A DNA stretch of 64,000 bases. Origin: Gammaproteobacteria bacterium. Lineage in GTDB: Bacteria; Pseudomonadota; Gammaproteobacteria; DSM-16500. Below the pieces are notes generated by a model that was given only the letters and a program-made list of their open reading frames with translations, was not told where the DNA came from and ran no database searches. The stretch lies in assembly GCA_014132615.1 (NCBI GenBank), contig BMAH01000048.1, forward strand, positions 59,985-123,984. Reading direction: 5' to 3'. The position numbers and the translations under genes were made by a program. Shown here piece after piece: positions 36,952 through 46,279 of this stretch (position 1 is its first letter; every line of letters begins with the position of its first letter).

Positions 36952-37908
36952 TTACACACTCCTCTCATTTTCGTGATTTAACACGATTTCTAATTCTGAT
37001 TTATTTGCTGTTGTTAACAACTTAAGATTTTTATCAATACGTTTATTTAAACCGTTTAATACTTTACCTGGGCCACATTCTATGATGGTATCGACCCCAT
37101 CCTTTATCATGTATTGAATAGTTTCAACCCAGCGCACTGGCTTATATAATTGTTTAACTAGATTTTCTTTAATTGCATCTGGCGAGTAAGTAATGCCTAC
37201 TTCGACATTGTTAATAACCGGTAAAGTAGGTGCGTGGAAATTGATAGTCTCTAATAAATTCGCTAATTTTTTTGCGGCAGGCTGCATTAATTCACAATGT
37301 GAAGGTACACTAACAGGAATAAAAATAGCTAATTTAGCGCCTTTTTGTTTTGCTAATTCTACCGCTTGTTCAACTAATACTTTGTGTCCTGCAATGACAA
37401 CTTGACCTAAGCTATTAAAATTTGCAGGTGATAATACTTGTTCTTTCCCTTCTTTCACTTTTTCACAAACAGCAAGTACATCTGCATCGGTTAATCCTAC
37501 GATAGCAGCCATCGCCCCTACACCTGTTGCAACAGCTTCTTGCATATATTGACCACGTGCAGCAACTAATTTAATAGCATCAGTAAATTCCAATGCATTA
37601 GCACAAACTAGCGCAGTGTATTCACCTAGACTATGCCCTGCTAATACTTGAGGCATCATTTTTTTCGTAGAAATTAGAATTCGCCATATTGCATAAGAGG
37701 CTGCTAATAAAGCAGGTTGAGTGTGAGTCGTTTGATCTAATTCTTGCGCCGGACCTTGCGAAGTTAAATGCCATAGATCATAACCTAAGACATCGGATGC
37801 TTGAGCAAACGTTTCTTGAACAATAGGAAAATCAGCAGCAATATCTGCTAACATGCCAACACTTTGTGATCCCTGTCCAGGAAATACAATACCTAATTTA
37901 GCGCTCAT
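36952..37908 (-). CDS. fabD: Malonyl-CoA:ACP transacylase
   Basis: Loads malonyl groups onto ACP. 318 residues. The N-terminal FPGQGSQSVGM motif and active-site GHSLGEYTAL with the nucleophilic serine are present, and the partner histidine is in SVPSHCELM. It sits between fabH and fabG as in E. coli and ends 2 bases before fabG. Confidence 0.96.
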   Translation of the reverse strand: MSAKLGIVFPGQGSQSVGMLADIAADFPIVQETFAQASDVLGYDLWHLTSQGPAQELDQTTHTQPALLAASYAIWRILISTKKMMPQVLAGHSLGEYTALVCANALEFTDAIKLVAARGQYMQEAVATGVGAMAAIVGLTDADVLAVCEKVKEGKEQVLSPANFNSLGQVVIAGHKVLVEQAVELAKQKGAKLAIFIPVSVPSHCELMQPAAKKLANLLETINFHAPTLPVINNVEVGITYSPDAIKENLVKQLYKPVRWVETIQYMIKDGVDTIIECGPGKVLNGLNKRIDKNLKLLTTANKSELEIVLNHENERSV

Positions 37909-37937
37909 AGCACGTAACCTTTATTTTTATAGCAAAA

Positions 37938-38894
37938 TTAATATTTGACTAAGGCAGAACCCCAAGCAAGACCACCGCCAAATCCTTCCATTATGAGCAT
38001 TTGACCACGTTTAATTTGGCCGTCACGAACTGCTTTATCCAGTGCCAAAGGAATAGAAGCACTCGATGTATTTCCTTGTTCGTCTAATGTAATAACAACA
38101 CGCTCTAAAGGCAGATCTAGCTTTTTAGCCATCGCTTGAATAATACGCATGTTAGCTTGATGAGGAATTAGCCAATCTATATCGGATTTTTGTAAGTTAT
38201 TAGCAGCTAAGGTTTCATCGCATAAATCACCTAAACTATTTACTGCTAATTTGAATAATTGGTTACCTAACATTTTTACGGATTCAATATTAGGTGATTT
38301 TTTATTACCTAATGGTAAATATAAAACATCTTTATGTGTGCCATCTGCGTGCAAGTGGGTAGAAACCACACCGGGTTCTTTGCTTGCACCTAACACTACT
38401 GCGCCTGCGCCATCGCCAAATAACACGCAAGTTGATCTATCCTTCCAATCTACTACGCGTGACATGACTTCACTGCCTATGACTAATGCGGTTTTAATCG
38501 CGCCAGTTCGAATGAATTGATCAGCAATGCTAAAACCATACATAAAACCAGCACAAGCAGACGCATTTAAATCAAACGCGGGACAACCTGCTATACCAAA
38601 ACGCTCTTGCAATAAACAAGCTGTACTTGGAAACACCATGGAGGGAGTCGTTGATGCAACGATAATCATGCCAATATCAGCAGGCGTGAGACCTGCTGCT
38701 TTTAATGCAGCTCTGCCTGCTTCTTCTGCCATCGTAACGGCATCTTCATGTTCAGCAGCTATGTGTCTATTACGAATCCCTGTACGCTCAACTATCCATT
38801 CATTCGTTGTCTCAACCATTTTTTCTAAATCAAAATTAGTGAGCACTTTTTCAGGCAAATAGCTTCCCGTTCCTACTATTTTGGAATACGTCAT
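37938..38894 (-). CDS. fabH: 3-oxoacyl-[acyl-carrier-protein] synthase III
   Basis: Initiates fatty-acid synthesis by condensing acetyl-CoA with malonyl-ACP. 318 residues. Catalytic cysteine in NASACAGFMYG, histidine in IPHQANMRII, asparagine in DEQGNTSSASIP. N-terminal GTGSYLPEKVLTN is typical. It follows plsX by 3 bases. Confidence 0.96.
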   Translation of the reverse strand: MTYSKIVGTGSYLPEKVLTNFDLEKMVETTNEWIVERTGIRNRHIAAEHEDAVTMAEEAGRAALKAAGLTPADIGMIIVASTTPSMVFPSTACLLQERFGIAGCPAFDLNASACAGFMYGFSIADQFIRTGAIKTALVIGSEVMSRVVDWKDRSTCVLFGDGAGAVVLGASKEPGVVSTHLHADGTHKDVLYLPLGNKKSPNIESVKMLGNQLFKLAVNSLGDLCDETLAANNLQKSDIDWLIPHQANMRIIQAMAKKLDLPLERVVITLDEQGNTSSASIPLALDKAVRDGQIKRGQMLIMEGFGGGLAWGSALVKY

Positions 38895-38897
38895 AGG

Positions 38898-39938
38898 TTA
38901 GTTACTCCCGTTTGGGCTCGAAGAGGATGTTAAGCGTTGTTCTACTTCATGCTTAATGCGTGCAGGTACTTGTTTTTCGGCTTCTATAATGGCTTCTTCT
39001 ATCGCAAAAGCAAAAGCGTGCGCACTTGCACCCCCATGACTCTTAACGACTATGCCCTGCAAGCCTAAAAATGTAGCGCCATTATAACGTGATGGATCTA
39101 TACGCATGGCAACCGTTTTTAATACTGGCCTTGCAATCAAGCCAATTAATTTAGTAAAAATATTGCGGGTGAATGCTTGTTTTAATAAATAAGAAATAAA
39201 GCGAGCTACGCCTTCAGTCGTTTTTAATGCAACATTACCTACAAAACCATCACACACAACGACATCTGCTTCGCCTGAATGCAATGCATCTGCTTCTATG
39301 TAACCTTGGTAATTAATTAAATTAGACTGGGTTAAAAGGGCTGCGGTTTGCTTTACTAATTCGTTACCTTTAATTTCTTCTTCACCAATATTTAATAAAT
39401 ACACTTTAGGTGATTGAATATTATCAACAGCAGACGTTAGCACTGACCCCATTACGGCAAATTGCACCAAATCTTCTGGCGAAGAATCTACATTTGCGCC
39501 TAAATCTAACATACGCACATTTTTCTGTGGATTTTTAGTAGGCAAAGTAGAAACAATAGCAGGTCTATCTATACCAGGAAGGGTTTTTAACACAAACCTA
39601 GCGGTTGCCATGAGAGCACCCGTATTACCCGCACTAACGCAAGCTGAGGCGCTACCCTCTTTCACTTGATTAATAGCAATACGCATAGAAGAATCTTTCT
39701 TAGTGCGTAGAGCTTGCGAAGGTAATTCATCCATTAGAACTTGTTGTGAGGCGTGAACAATACGCAAACGCGATTTATCGTAAGCGTGATTGGTTAACAC
39801 TTGCTCTATAATAGAGGTATCGCCAACTAAAATGAGATGTAAATTAGCATGCTTAGCTAACACATCTAATGCAGCAGGAATAGTAACAGGAGGCCCGTAA
39901 TCGCCTCCCATTGCATCAATCGCTATCGTTATTGTCAA
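38898..39938 (-). CDS. plsX: Phosphate acyltransferase PlsX
   Basis: Makes acyl-phosphate from acyl-ACP for phospholipid synthesis. 346 residues with [12 protein letters not shown] at the start, [10 protein letters not shown], and [12 protein letters not shown] in the middle. The start is a TTG at 39938; a GAGTAG purine stretch precedes it. It lies directly after rpmF, the common order that links ribosome and membrane synthesis. Confidence 0.95.
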   Translation of the reverse strand: MTITIAIDAMGGDYGPPVTIPAALDVLAKHANLHLILVGDTSIIEQVLTNHAYDKSRLRIVHASQQVLMDELPSQALRTKKDSSMRIAINQVKEGSASACVSAGNTGALMATARFVLKTLPGIDRPAIVSTLPTKNPQKNVRMLDLGANVDSSPEDLVQFAVMGSVLTSAVDNIQSPKVYLLNIGEEEIKGNELVKQTAALLTQSNLINYQGYIEADALHSGEADVVVCDGFVGNVALKTTEGVARFISYLLKQAFTRNIFTKLIGLIARPVLKTVAMRIDPSRYNGATFLGLQGIVVKSHGGASAHAFAFAIEEAIIEAEKQVPARIKHEVEQRLTSSSSPNGSN

Positions 39939-39943
39939 GCGAA

Positions 39944-40147
39944 CTACTCTTCGTCGCTTTCTTCTTCGACGGTGACGGAATTATCAATGACTTGGCGGCC
40001 TTTGTAATATCCATCTGGGCTAACATGATGACGTCTATGTGTTTCACCAGTTGCACTATCCACGGACAATGTTGGTTTTGATAAACCATCGTGTGAACGA
40101 CGCATACCACGTCTTGATCGTGTAACTCGGCTTTTTTGAACGGCCAT
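39944..40147 (-). CDS. rpmF: 50S ribosomal protein L32
   Basis: 67 residues: the N-terminal [20 protein letters not shown] is diagnostic, with the usual [12 protein letters not shown] segment. The zinc-binding cysteines found in some L32 proteins are absent, the zinc-free form common in gammaproteobacteria. The acidic tail (VEEESDEE) is a little longer than usual. It lies between yceD and plsX. Confidence 0.95.
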   Translation of the reverse strand: MAVQKSRVTRSRRGMRRSHDGLSKPTLSVDSATGETHRRHHVSPDGYYKGRQVIDNSVTVEEESDEE

Positions 40148-40162
40148 TTTTTAACTCCCCAC

Positions 40163-40684
40163 TTACTTATCACTTTTGCGTTTTAATGATTCCAATACTT
40201 GGAAAGGGTTTTCCCGCTTTCCTTGTTCCCATCCTGATTCAATTGTTGGGATATTAACCGAACAATCTTCAGGTTCATGCTTAGGAATAATTGGCAAATT
40301 TAAAATGATCTCATCTTCGACCAACTCTCTTAATGCCAAACTACCCTCTTTAGTCATTGCCGGCTCATAAAGCTCAGGCAATGCTTTGGCTTCCTCTAAG
40401 GTATTTACTATCCCTAGAACAAAGTCCGCTATTATTTCATAACTAAAAGGTCCCATACAACGCTGACATTGCAAGGTTAAAATCGTCTGCAAATGCCCTT
40501 TTATATAGGGTTTACCTTGTTCATCCAGGCCAAACTGCAAACTTACAGTGACCATATCGTCTGTTTTACTTAAGCTAGTGCTCAGTCTATGCATGTCCGA
40601 TAGCTTTATTAAGCCATCTAAGCGCAAGCTCTGTTCGGCATAACGAAGCGGATCTATATGTTCTGGTATGAATTTTTCAGTCAT
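40163..40684 (-). CDS. YceD/DUF177 family protein
   Basis: 173 residues, encoded just before rpmF as in most bacteria. The family motif C-x2-C (LQCQRCMGPFSYEI) and the closing LVEDEIILNLPIIPKH region are visible. YceD proteins are needed for 23S rRNA accumulation in plants and some bacteria, but the molecular job is not settled. It is the first gene of the leftward fab operon. The 177 bases upstream are shared with the divergent orphan gene at 40862. Confidence 0.9.
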   Translation of the reverse strand: MTEKFIPEHIDPLRYAEQSLRLDGLIKLSDMHRLSTSLSKTDDMVTVSLQFGLDEQGKPYIKGHLQTILTLQCQRCMGPFSYEIIADFVLGIVNTLEEAKALPELYEPAMTKEGSLALRELVEDEIILNLPIIPKHEPEDCSVNIPTIESGWEQGKRENPFQVLESLKRKSDK

Positions 40685-40796
40685 GCGCGCATTCTATTGG
40701 CGAGCTCTTAAGCTGTCAAATGATAGCTCAATAATCTAAAATAATCAAATTTGTCAAGAGGAAATAGAGGCTAAGTTTATCACGAAATTGACTTTA

Positions 40797-40829
40797 GTTA
40801 ATATTTTCTTAAGATTACAAACCTACAAT
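40797..40829 (+). promoter_or_regulatory. PmrA-like element and -10 box before the orphan gene at 40862
   Basis: GTTAATATT (40797-40805), two bases, CTTAAGATT (40808-40816), seven bases, then TACAAT (40824-40829). The known Legionella/Coxiella PmrA consensus is cTTAATatT-N2-cTTAATatT; 16 of 18 positions match. The element covers the -35 position and no better -35 is seen at standard spacing, the arrangement expected for an activated promoter. It supports Dot/Icm-linked regulation of the downstream gene. Confidence 0.6.
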
Positions 40830-40861
40830 TTGGAGAAAGTAAGCAATAACGGGGATGGGTT

Positions 40862-42997
40862 GTGGCACAAGAAACCAGATTATTTAAAAGTAGGGACTTT
40901 ACTGCTTACGAATTAGCCACTCTGGCTGAACTACCCGATACCTATACTAAATTTTCATCTTTATTTCTACTGGGGCTAAAAACCCTGAAAAAAGAGATAG
41001 ATGCTGAAGAAGTTAAAGATTTAGTAAAAGAAAAAAAAGTAAAAATAGCTACAAAATTAGCCTACCTTTACTCGCCCACCCAAATCAGTTTAAATTCTAG
41101 CAATAATATTAATTCAGATTCACCTGCTATTGAATCAGGCTTAAATCAAGAAGAAGACATCAACTCAGGCTTATCAATCCCTGACAACAGCACTGACTCT
41201 TCTGTCACTAAAGACGCAGCCGAACAAAAACAAGCAAAACATGATGCATGGCTGGCTAAAAAGAATTCTGTTTTACAAGATTCCGCTAAAGAAGCGAAAT
41301 ATAGAAAACTAGCTAATTTAAAAACGGCTCAGCAAGATACTTTTTGGGGTTTATCTAAAGAACTTAGTTTACGAGCCCTTTCTTCTTCTAAACAATCCAT
41401 TGATTCTGACGATCTCTATAAAAAAGACTCAACCAGTAATTTACTCAAACGCCTAGGTAAGGCATTTTTATACTACATACCTATAGTCAACGGATTCTTG
41501 TCTCCCATTGAACCAAGTTTTGTACAAGAAAATTTTTTAAGAGTGAATACACTACGTTTAATTATAGGCCGATTAAATCGTGTATTAAGAGAACTAGAAC
41601 AGCCTAAAAGCTTTCTACCTATGTTCTTCGGTTGGTTTGGGGTTGTTTATGGTCTTCGTTTAGTAGTAGATGCTTTAGATATATTTGATAAAGCTATTTT
41701 GCAGCCACGCAGTAAAAATCAACAAAAATGGCCTCTATTGAAATTATGGGGCTATCGCTTTATCAACGCTTTCTTAGAAGGTAATAGACCCACTCGTATG
41801 TTAAACGATGTGGTTTGGATAGGCATTAATGTCGCCTCTATTATCCTTACCAGCGGCATGTCCGTTATTATCATCAATGTAGCTGGTTTTTCCATGGATA
41901 CGCTAATTGATATATACAGAGGAGCGCGTGATCTATTTAAAGATTTTATGTTACACAGAAAACTTTCCAAACGCTTAAAAGAATTACGCAATGACCTTAT
42001 TGATGCAAAACTTAAACAAAGAAGCCAGCCAAACGCGCAATTAGATGTCGATATTAAACGCCTATCTCAAGATATAGAAGCTATTGAGCACTTACAACAC
42101 GAACTTAAATTCAAAATGTTATCTGAAGGATTAAACAATTTACGCCAAGTAGTCATGACTGGCTTAATACTCGCAGGTATGGTGATGCTCTACTTCCCAC
42201 CTACCAGCTTAGCAGGTATTGGTACCATTGTTGCTGCAAGTATTGTATTTGGTGCTGGTACTGTTAATTCACTGAGAACCCTTTGGGAGTTTGGTAAAAC
42301 TTGTGTTAATACAAGCAAACCTTTATTTAGCAAAACAAAAACTTTTGGCAAACGAATCTTTGGTAAATTAAAAAGCCACTCTTATCGCGAAATCAGCATG
42401 GAACCAGCCCCATCACGCGAGCAATCTTCTGAAGCTAGCCCTTCATTACAACCATTAGCGAATGTAGGAGAATTATCTCCTGATAGCCTCAATAGTAGTA
42501 CCATTCCAGAACCATCAATTACTAATACCCCACAAAAAACGTCTCCTAATGGCATAAGTTCTAGAGTAAGCGATCAATCAACTTCTCCACCAGAATATCC
42601 CCAAATAGGCACTTCATCGGAGCAGCCATTAAGGCAGTTAGGATTAGCTGAATTAGGTGCAAAACAATCTCCAAGAATTACTGCATTTCTTTCAAGTAGC
42701 ACACAAATTACAACTAGAAAACGCCGCTCTTCTATAGCCTCAAACTCCGTAAAAGAAGTGTTACCAACAGTGCAGCCAGAAGTGTTGACAATAGCGAAAC
42801 AAAATGTAGCTCCAAAAGAAGCTTTTAAGCAAATGACTGTTTCCTCATCAAGCGCCTCATTTTTTCCCCCTAGGCCTATTTCAAGGCGTCATTCAATAAC
42901 GCCTATGCCTGTATCTCCCCCTCTACCACGTTATGATGATTTTAATCCTGGAAACAATCCCCTTACAGATACAAGACAATTGCTAACAGGGTTATAG
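40862..42997 (+). CDS. Large orphan membrane protein with Ser/Pro-rich tail, putative Dot/Icm-type effector
   Basis: Not recognised. 711 residues from a GTG at 40862; an in-frame stop lies 15 bases upstream and no ATG start is near. Layout: a helical N-terminus (1-75), a Ser/Asn-rich linker (80-130), a charged helix (130-200), hydrophobic segments at about 205-220, 258-280, 320-345, 425-445 and 450-470, with a coiled coil at 365-415 between them, then a 220-residue Ser/Pro-rich disordered tail containing SSASFF. No signal peptide. Two paired hydrophobic hairpins plus a long tail suit insertion into a host membrane. The PmrA-like promoter adds support. Effector status is inference. Confidence 0.66.
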   Translation: MAQETRLFKSRDFTAYELATLAELPDTYTKFSSLFLLGLKTLKKEIDAEEVKDLVKEKKVKIATKLAYLYSPTQISLNSSNNINSDSPAIESGLNQEEDINSGLSIPDNSTDSSVTKDAAEQKQAKHDAWLAKKNSVLQDSAKEAKYRKLANLKTAQQDTFWGLSKELSLRALSSSKQSIDSDDLYKKDSTSNLLKRLGKAFLYYIPIVNGFLSPIEPSFVQENFLRVNTLRLIIGRLNRVLRELEQPKSFLPMFFGWFGVVYGLRLVVDALDIFDKAILQPRSKNQQKWPLLKLWGYRFINAFLEGNRPTRMLNDVVWIGINVASIILTSGMSVIIINVAGFSMDTLIDIYRGARDLFKDFMLHRKLSKRLKELRNDLIDAKLKQRSQPNAQLDVDIKRLSQDIEAIEHLQHELKFKMLSEGLNNLRQVVMTGLILAGMVMLYFPPTSLAGIGTIVAASIVFGAGTVNSLRTLWEFGKTCVNTSKPLFSKTKTFGKRIFGKLKSHSYREISMEPAPSREQSSEASPSLQPLANVGELSPDSLNSSTIPEPSITNTPQKTSPNGISSRVSDQSTSPPEYPQIGTSSEQPLRQLGLAELGAKQSPRITAFLSSSTQITTRKRRSSIASNSVKEVLPTVQPEVLTIAKQNVAPKEAFKQMTVSSSSASFFPPRPISRRHSITPMPVSPPLPRYDDFNPGNNPLTDTRQLLTGL

Positions 42998-43005
42998 AAG
43001 AAGTA

Positions 43006-43037
43006 ATGTCTTAAAATACCACAGCAATTTAAGACAT
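43006..43037 (+). terminator. Weak terminator candidate after the orphan gene
   Basis: Ten-base arms ATGTCTTAAA (43006-43015) and TTTAAGACAT (43028-43037) with a 12-base loop, 9 bases after the stop codon. The stem is AT-rich and no clear T-tract follows, so strength is doubtful. Confidence 0.4.
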
Positions 43038-43092
43038 ATGTTCACAAAATTACTACCCCTATGTAGATTTTTTTAACGCTATTTTTATTCTC

Positions 43093-43157
43093 TTGCTATC
43101 TCTTTCGATATCCATTATCTTGTTATCGATACGCAGAAAAACAACTACATATTGTGG
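43093..43157 (+). promoter_or_regulatory. nrdA promoter with a pair of NrdR-box-like sites
   Basis: TTGCTA (43093-43098), 17 bases, TATCTT (43116-43121) form a possible promoter. Two sites resemble the NrdR box acaCwAtATaTwGtgt: 43142-43157 (12 of 16) and 43110-43125 (10 of 16). They are 32 bases apart, about three helical turns, as in known NrdR-controlled nrd promoters, and the upstream one overlaps the -10. This predicts repression by NrdR when dATP is high. Matching was done by eye. Confidence 0.5.
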
Positions 43158-43237
43158 TTTCAACGACTCACAACCACAAGTCTGCCCTACATGAACTTAC
43201 ATTGAATTAACTATTGATCTCGTGGAGAATAGAGAGC

Positions 43238-46066
43238 ATGGATACCCAACTAACTTCGTCGTCGGTAACCTATACCCCTCATTTTGATATTGCGCAAACC
43301 GCCCCTGGTCTGATAAAAGTAATTCGCCGTAATGGCACCGTTACCCCCTTCGACGCCAACAAAATCGCTGTTGCCATGACCAAAGCGTTTCTGGCAGTCG
43401 AGGGTGATACGGCTGCCAGTTCAAGCCGCATACATGAAAAAGTCTCACTCTTAACCAAAAAAATTGCGGATACCTTTGCTCGCAGATTGCACAGCACCGG
43501 AACTTTACACATAGAAGATGTACAAGACCAAGTCGAATTAGAATTAATGCGCGCTGCTGAATATAAAGTCGCAAAAGCTTATGTACTTTATCGTGAACAA
43601 CGCAGACGTGAACGAGAATTAGCACAAAAAGCAGAAGAAGAAAGCAAAGCAGCACAAAACACTTTACGCGTTACTATGGCAGATGGCAGCATCAAGCCAC
43701 TCGATATAAAAGCATTAACAGAACAAGTTAACTTAGCTTGCGCAGGCTTAGCCAGCGTCTCTGCTAACCTCATTATAGATGATGTAAAGCGTAACTTATT
43801 TGATAAAGTGCCCTTCAGAGAAATGAATAAAGCATTAGTGATGTCTGCGCGCATCCTTATCGAAAAGGAACCTAACTATACTCATGTAGCCGCACGTTTA
43901 CTGTTAAATGATTTGCGCAGCGAAGCCTTAGAATTTTTATCGCTAAAGAATTCAGCCACCGTCAGTGAAATGGAAAGCCTATATGCTTCTTACTTTCATA
44001 CTTATTTGGATGCAGGTATTAAGCATGAATTACTAGATCCAAAATTAAAGACGTTTGATTTAGCAAAAATTACCGCTGCACTCAAACCTGAACGCGACTT
44101 ACAATTTACTTATTTAGGTTTGCAAACATTATATGATCGCTACTTCCTTCACTGGGATGGCACGCGTTTTGAATTACCTCAAGCTTTCTTCATGCGTGTC
44201 GCTATGGGTCTTGCTATTGAGGAAAAGGAAAAAGAAAAACGTGCAATTGAGTTTTATAATTTACTTTCCTCATTTGATTTTATGAGCTCCACTCCCACTC
44301 TATTTAATTCCGGTACACTACGACCACAATTATCTAGCTGCTACTTGACCACCGTACCTGATGATTTAGATGGAATTTACAGTGCGATTAAAGATAATGC
44401 TCTACTTTCTAAATACGCTGGCGGGTTAGGTAATGACTGGACTAATGTGCGTGCCATGGGTGCTCATATTAAAGGTACAAATGGTAAATCATTAGGCGTT
44501 GTGCCTTTCTTAAATGTAGCCAACGCGACTGCTGTTGCTGTCAATCAAGGTGGGAAGCGTAAAGGTGCAGTTTGTGCTTATCTTGAAACGTGGCATAAAG
44601 ACATTGAAGAATTTTTAGAATTACGTAAAAACACAGGTGATGAACGCCGTCGTACGCATGATATGAATACAGCGAATTGGATTCCTGATTTATTTATGCA
44701 GCGCGTAGTTGAAAATAAAGATTGGACATTGTTTACCCCTGATGAAACACCGGATTTACATGACTTATACGGTTTAGAATTTGCTAAAGCCTATACTGCT
44801 TATGAAGAAAAAGCAGCACGCGGCGAAATTAAAACTTTTAAAAAAATTCCTGCTATCTCATTATGGCGTAAAATGCTAACCATGTTATTTGAAACGGGAC
44901 ATCCTTGGGTTACCTTCAAAGATGTTTGCAACTTACGTTCACCGCAGCAGCATATAGGCGTCGTGCATAGCTCAAACTTATGTACTGAAATTACGCTTAA
45001 CACCTCACGTGATGAAATTGCTGTTTGCAACCTAGGTAGCGTCAATTTAATTGCCCATATGACGGATAAAGGATTAGATAAAGAGAAATTACGCCGCACT
45101 ATCCATACAGCAATACGCATGTTAGATAATGTCGTAGATATTAATTATTACTCCGTTCCACAAGCTAAAAATTCCAATTTCAAGCATAGACCTGTTGGCA
45201 TGGGATTAATGGGCTTTCAAGATGCATTATATAAGTTACGCATTCCTTATGCTTCACAAGAAGCAGTGGAGTTTGCCGATGAATCCATGGAAATCATTAG
45301 CTATTATGCGATTGAAGCTTCAACCAATTTAGCAGAAGAACGCGGCACTTATTCATCCTATCAAGGTTCATTATGGAGCCAAGGTATATTGCCAATTGAT
45401 TCATTAGCTATCTTAGAAAAACATAGAGGCAAATATCTTGAACTTAACAAAACACAAAGATTAGATTGGAATACATTGCGTGAGCGCGTGAAAAAAGTAG
45501 GCATGCGTAACTCCAACGTATTAGCTATTGCACCTACTGCCACTATTTCAAATATTTGCGGTGTGTCACAGTCTATAGAACCGACTTATCAAAATCTCTT
45601 TGTTAAATCTAACCTTTCAGGTGAATTTACTGTCATTAACCCTTATTTAGTTGCTGACCTTAAGCAAGAAAACTTATGGGATGAAGTAATGGTAAATGAT
45701 CTTAAATACTACGATGGCAGCGTTGCTAAGATCAGTCGTATTCCTGAAAAATTAAAGCAAATTTATGCAACTGCTTTTGAAGTCGATCCAACTTGGTTAG
45801 TGGATGCTGGCTCTAGACGACAAAAATGGATAGATCAAGCGCAGTCACTCAATTTATATATGGCACAACCTTCTGGCAAAAAGCTAGATCAACTCTATCG
45901 TCATGCTTGGATACGCGGTTTAAAAACAACTTATTATCTACGCAGCATGGGTGCAACGAATGCAGAAAAAGCAACCGTAGATGATAGAGCCTTAAATGCA
46001 GTACAAGTTGATCCTGCTCCTAAAGCTTGCTTGATAACAGACCCAACTTGTGAGGCGTGTCAGTAA
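43238..46066 (+). CDS. nrdA: Ribonucleoside-diphosphate reductase class Ia, alpha subunit
   Basis: Reduces ribonucleotides for DNA synthesis. 942 residues from the ATG at 43238; an upstream in-frame TTG at 43214 is less likely because GGAG and AGAGAG precede the ATG. Two consecutive ATP-cone domains (about 25-120 and 140-230) are visible, each starting with the VIRRNG or VTMADGS pattern, so allosteric control is probably elaborate. The barrel carries SCYLTT, NLCTE with the catalytic cysteine and glutamate, and CNLGSVNL. The C-terminal CEACQ is the redox relay. nrdB follows after 213 bases. Confidence 0.96.
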   Translation: MDTQLTSSSVTYTPHFDIAQTAPGLIKVIRRNGTVTPFDANKIAVAMTKAFLAVEGDTAASSSRIHEKVSLLTKKIADTFARRLHSTGTLHIEDVQDQVELELMRAAEYKVAKAYVLYREQRRRERELAQKAEEESKAAQNTLRVTMADGSIKPLDIKALTEQVNLACAGLASVSANLIIDDVKRNLFDKVPFREMNKALVMSARILIEKEPNYTHVAARLLLNDLRSEALEFLSLKNSATVSEMESLYASYFHTYLDAGIKHELLDPKLKTFDLAKITAALKPERDLQFTYLGLQTLYDRYFLHWDGTRFELPQAFFMRVAMGLAIEEKEKEKRAIEFYNLLSSFDFMSSTPTLFNSGTLRPQLSSCYLTTVPDDLDGIYSAIKDNALLSKYAGGLGNDWTNVRAMGAHIKGTNGKSLGVVPFLNVANATAVAVNQGGKRKGAVCAYLETWHKDIEEFLELRKNTGDERRRTHDMNTANWIPDLFMQRVVENKDWTLFTPDETPDLHDLYGLEFAKAYTAYEEKAARGEIKTFKKIPAISLWRKMLTMLFETGHPWVTFKDVCNLRSPQQHIGVVHSSNLCTEITLNTSRDEIAVCNLGSVNLIAHMTDKGLDKEKLRRTIHTAIRMLDNVVDINYYSVPQAKNSNFKHRPVGMGLMGFQDALYKLRIPYASQEAVEFADESMEIISYYAIEASTNLAEERGTYSSYQGSLWSQGILPIDSLAILEKHRGKYLELNKTQRLDWNTLRERVKKVGMRNSNVLAIAPTATISNICGVSQSIEPTYQNLFVKSNLSGEFTVINPYLVADLKQENLWDEVMVNDLKYYDGSVAKISRIPEKLKQIYATAFEVDPTWLVDAGSRRQKWIDQAQSLNLYMAQPSGKKLDQLYRHAWIRGLKTTYYLRSMGATNAEKATVDDRALNAVQVDPAPKACLITDPTCEACQ

Positions 46067-46079
46067 TATTCTTTAACCT

Positions 46080-46111
46080 TGTTATACCAGTGTGTTTTAA
46101 CTGGTATAACA
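46080..46111 (+). other. Stem-loop after nrdA
   Basis: Perfect 12-base arms TGTTATACCAGT (46080-46091) and ACTGGTATAACA (46100-46111) with an 8-base loop, 13 bases after the nrdA stop. No T-tract follows, so it is more likely a 3'-end stabiliser or partial terminator than a full intrinsic terminator. Confidence 0.6.
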
Positions 46112-46141
46112 GGATGCTCTTCTGTTATGTCAAAGTGCAGG

Positions 46142-46203
46142 CCGCAATAGGAGCACCATTATCATCCTTCGCTACGCTCAGGATGACAATGGTGCTCTTG
46201 CGG
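46142..46203. repeat. Reduced copy 3 of the palindromic element, flanked by its own inverted repeat
   Basis: The single arm ATCCTTCGCTACGCTCAGGA (46163-46182), continuing into TGACA, is common to the full copies at 35626 and 50935. It sits inside inverted flanks CCGCAATAGGAGCACC (from 46142) and GGTGCTCTTGCGG (to 46203). The whole can fold as one hairpin in the nrdA-nrdB gap. Confidence 0.8.
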
Positions 46204-46279
46204 TTACCTGTACTATCTGCATGACAGAGTGTAATGACAACATGTTTTTTCTAGCGAATAGAAATAGGAGATAAAAAAA

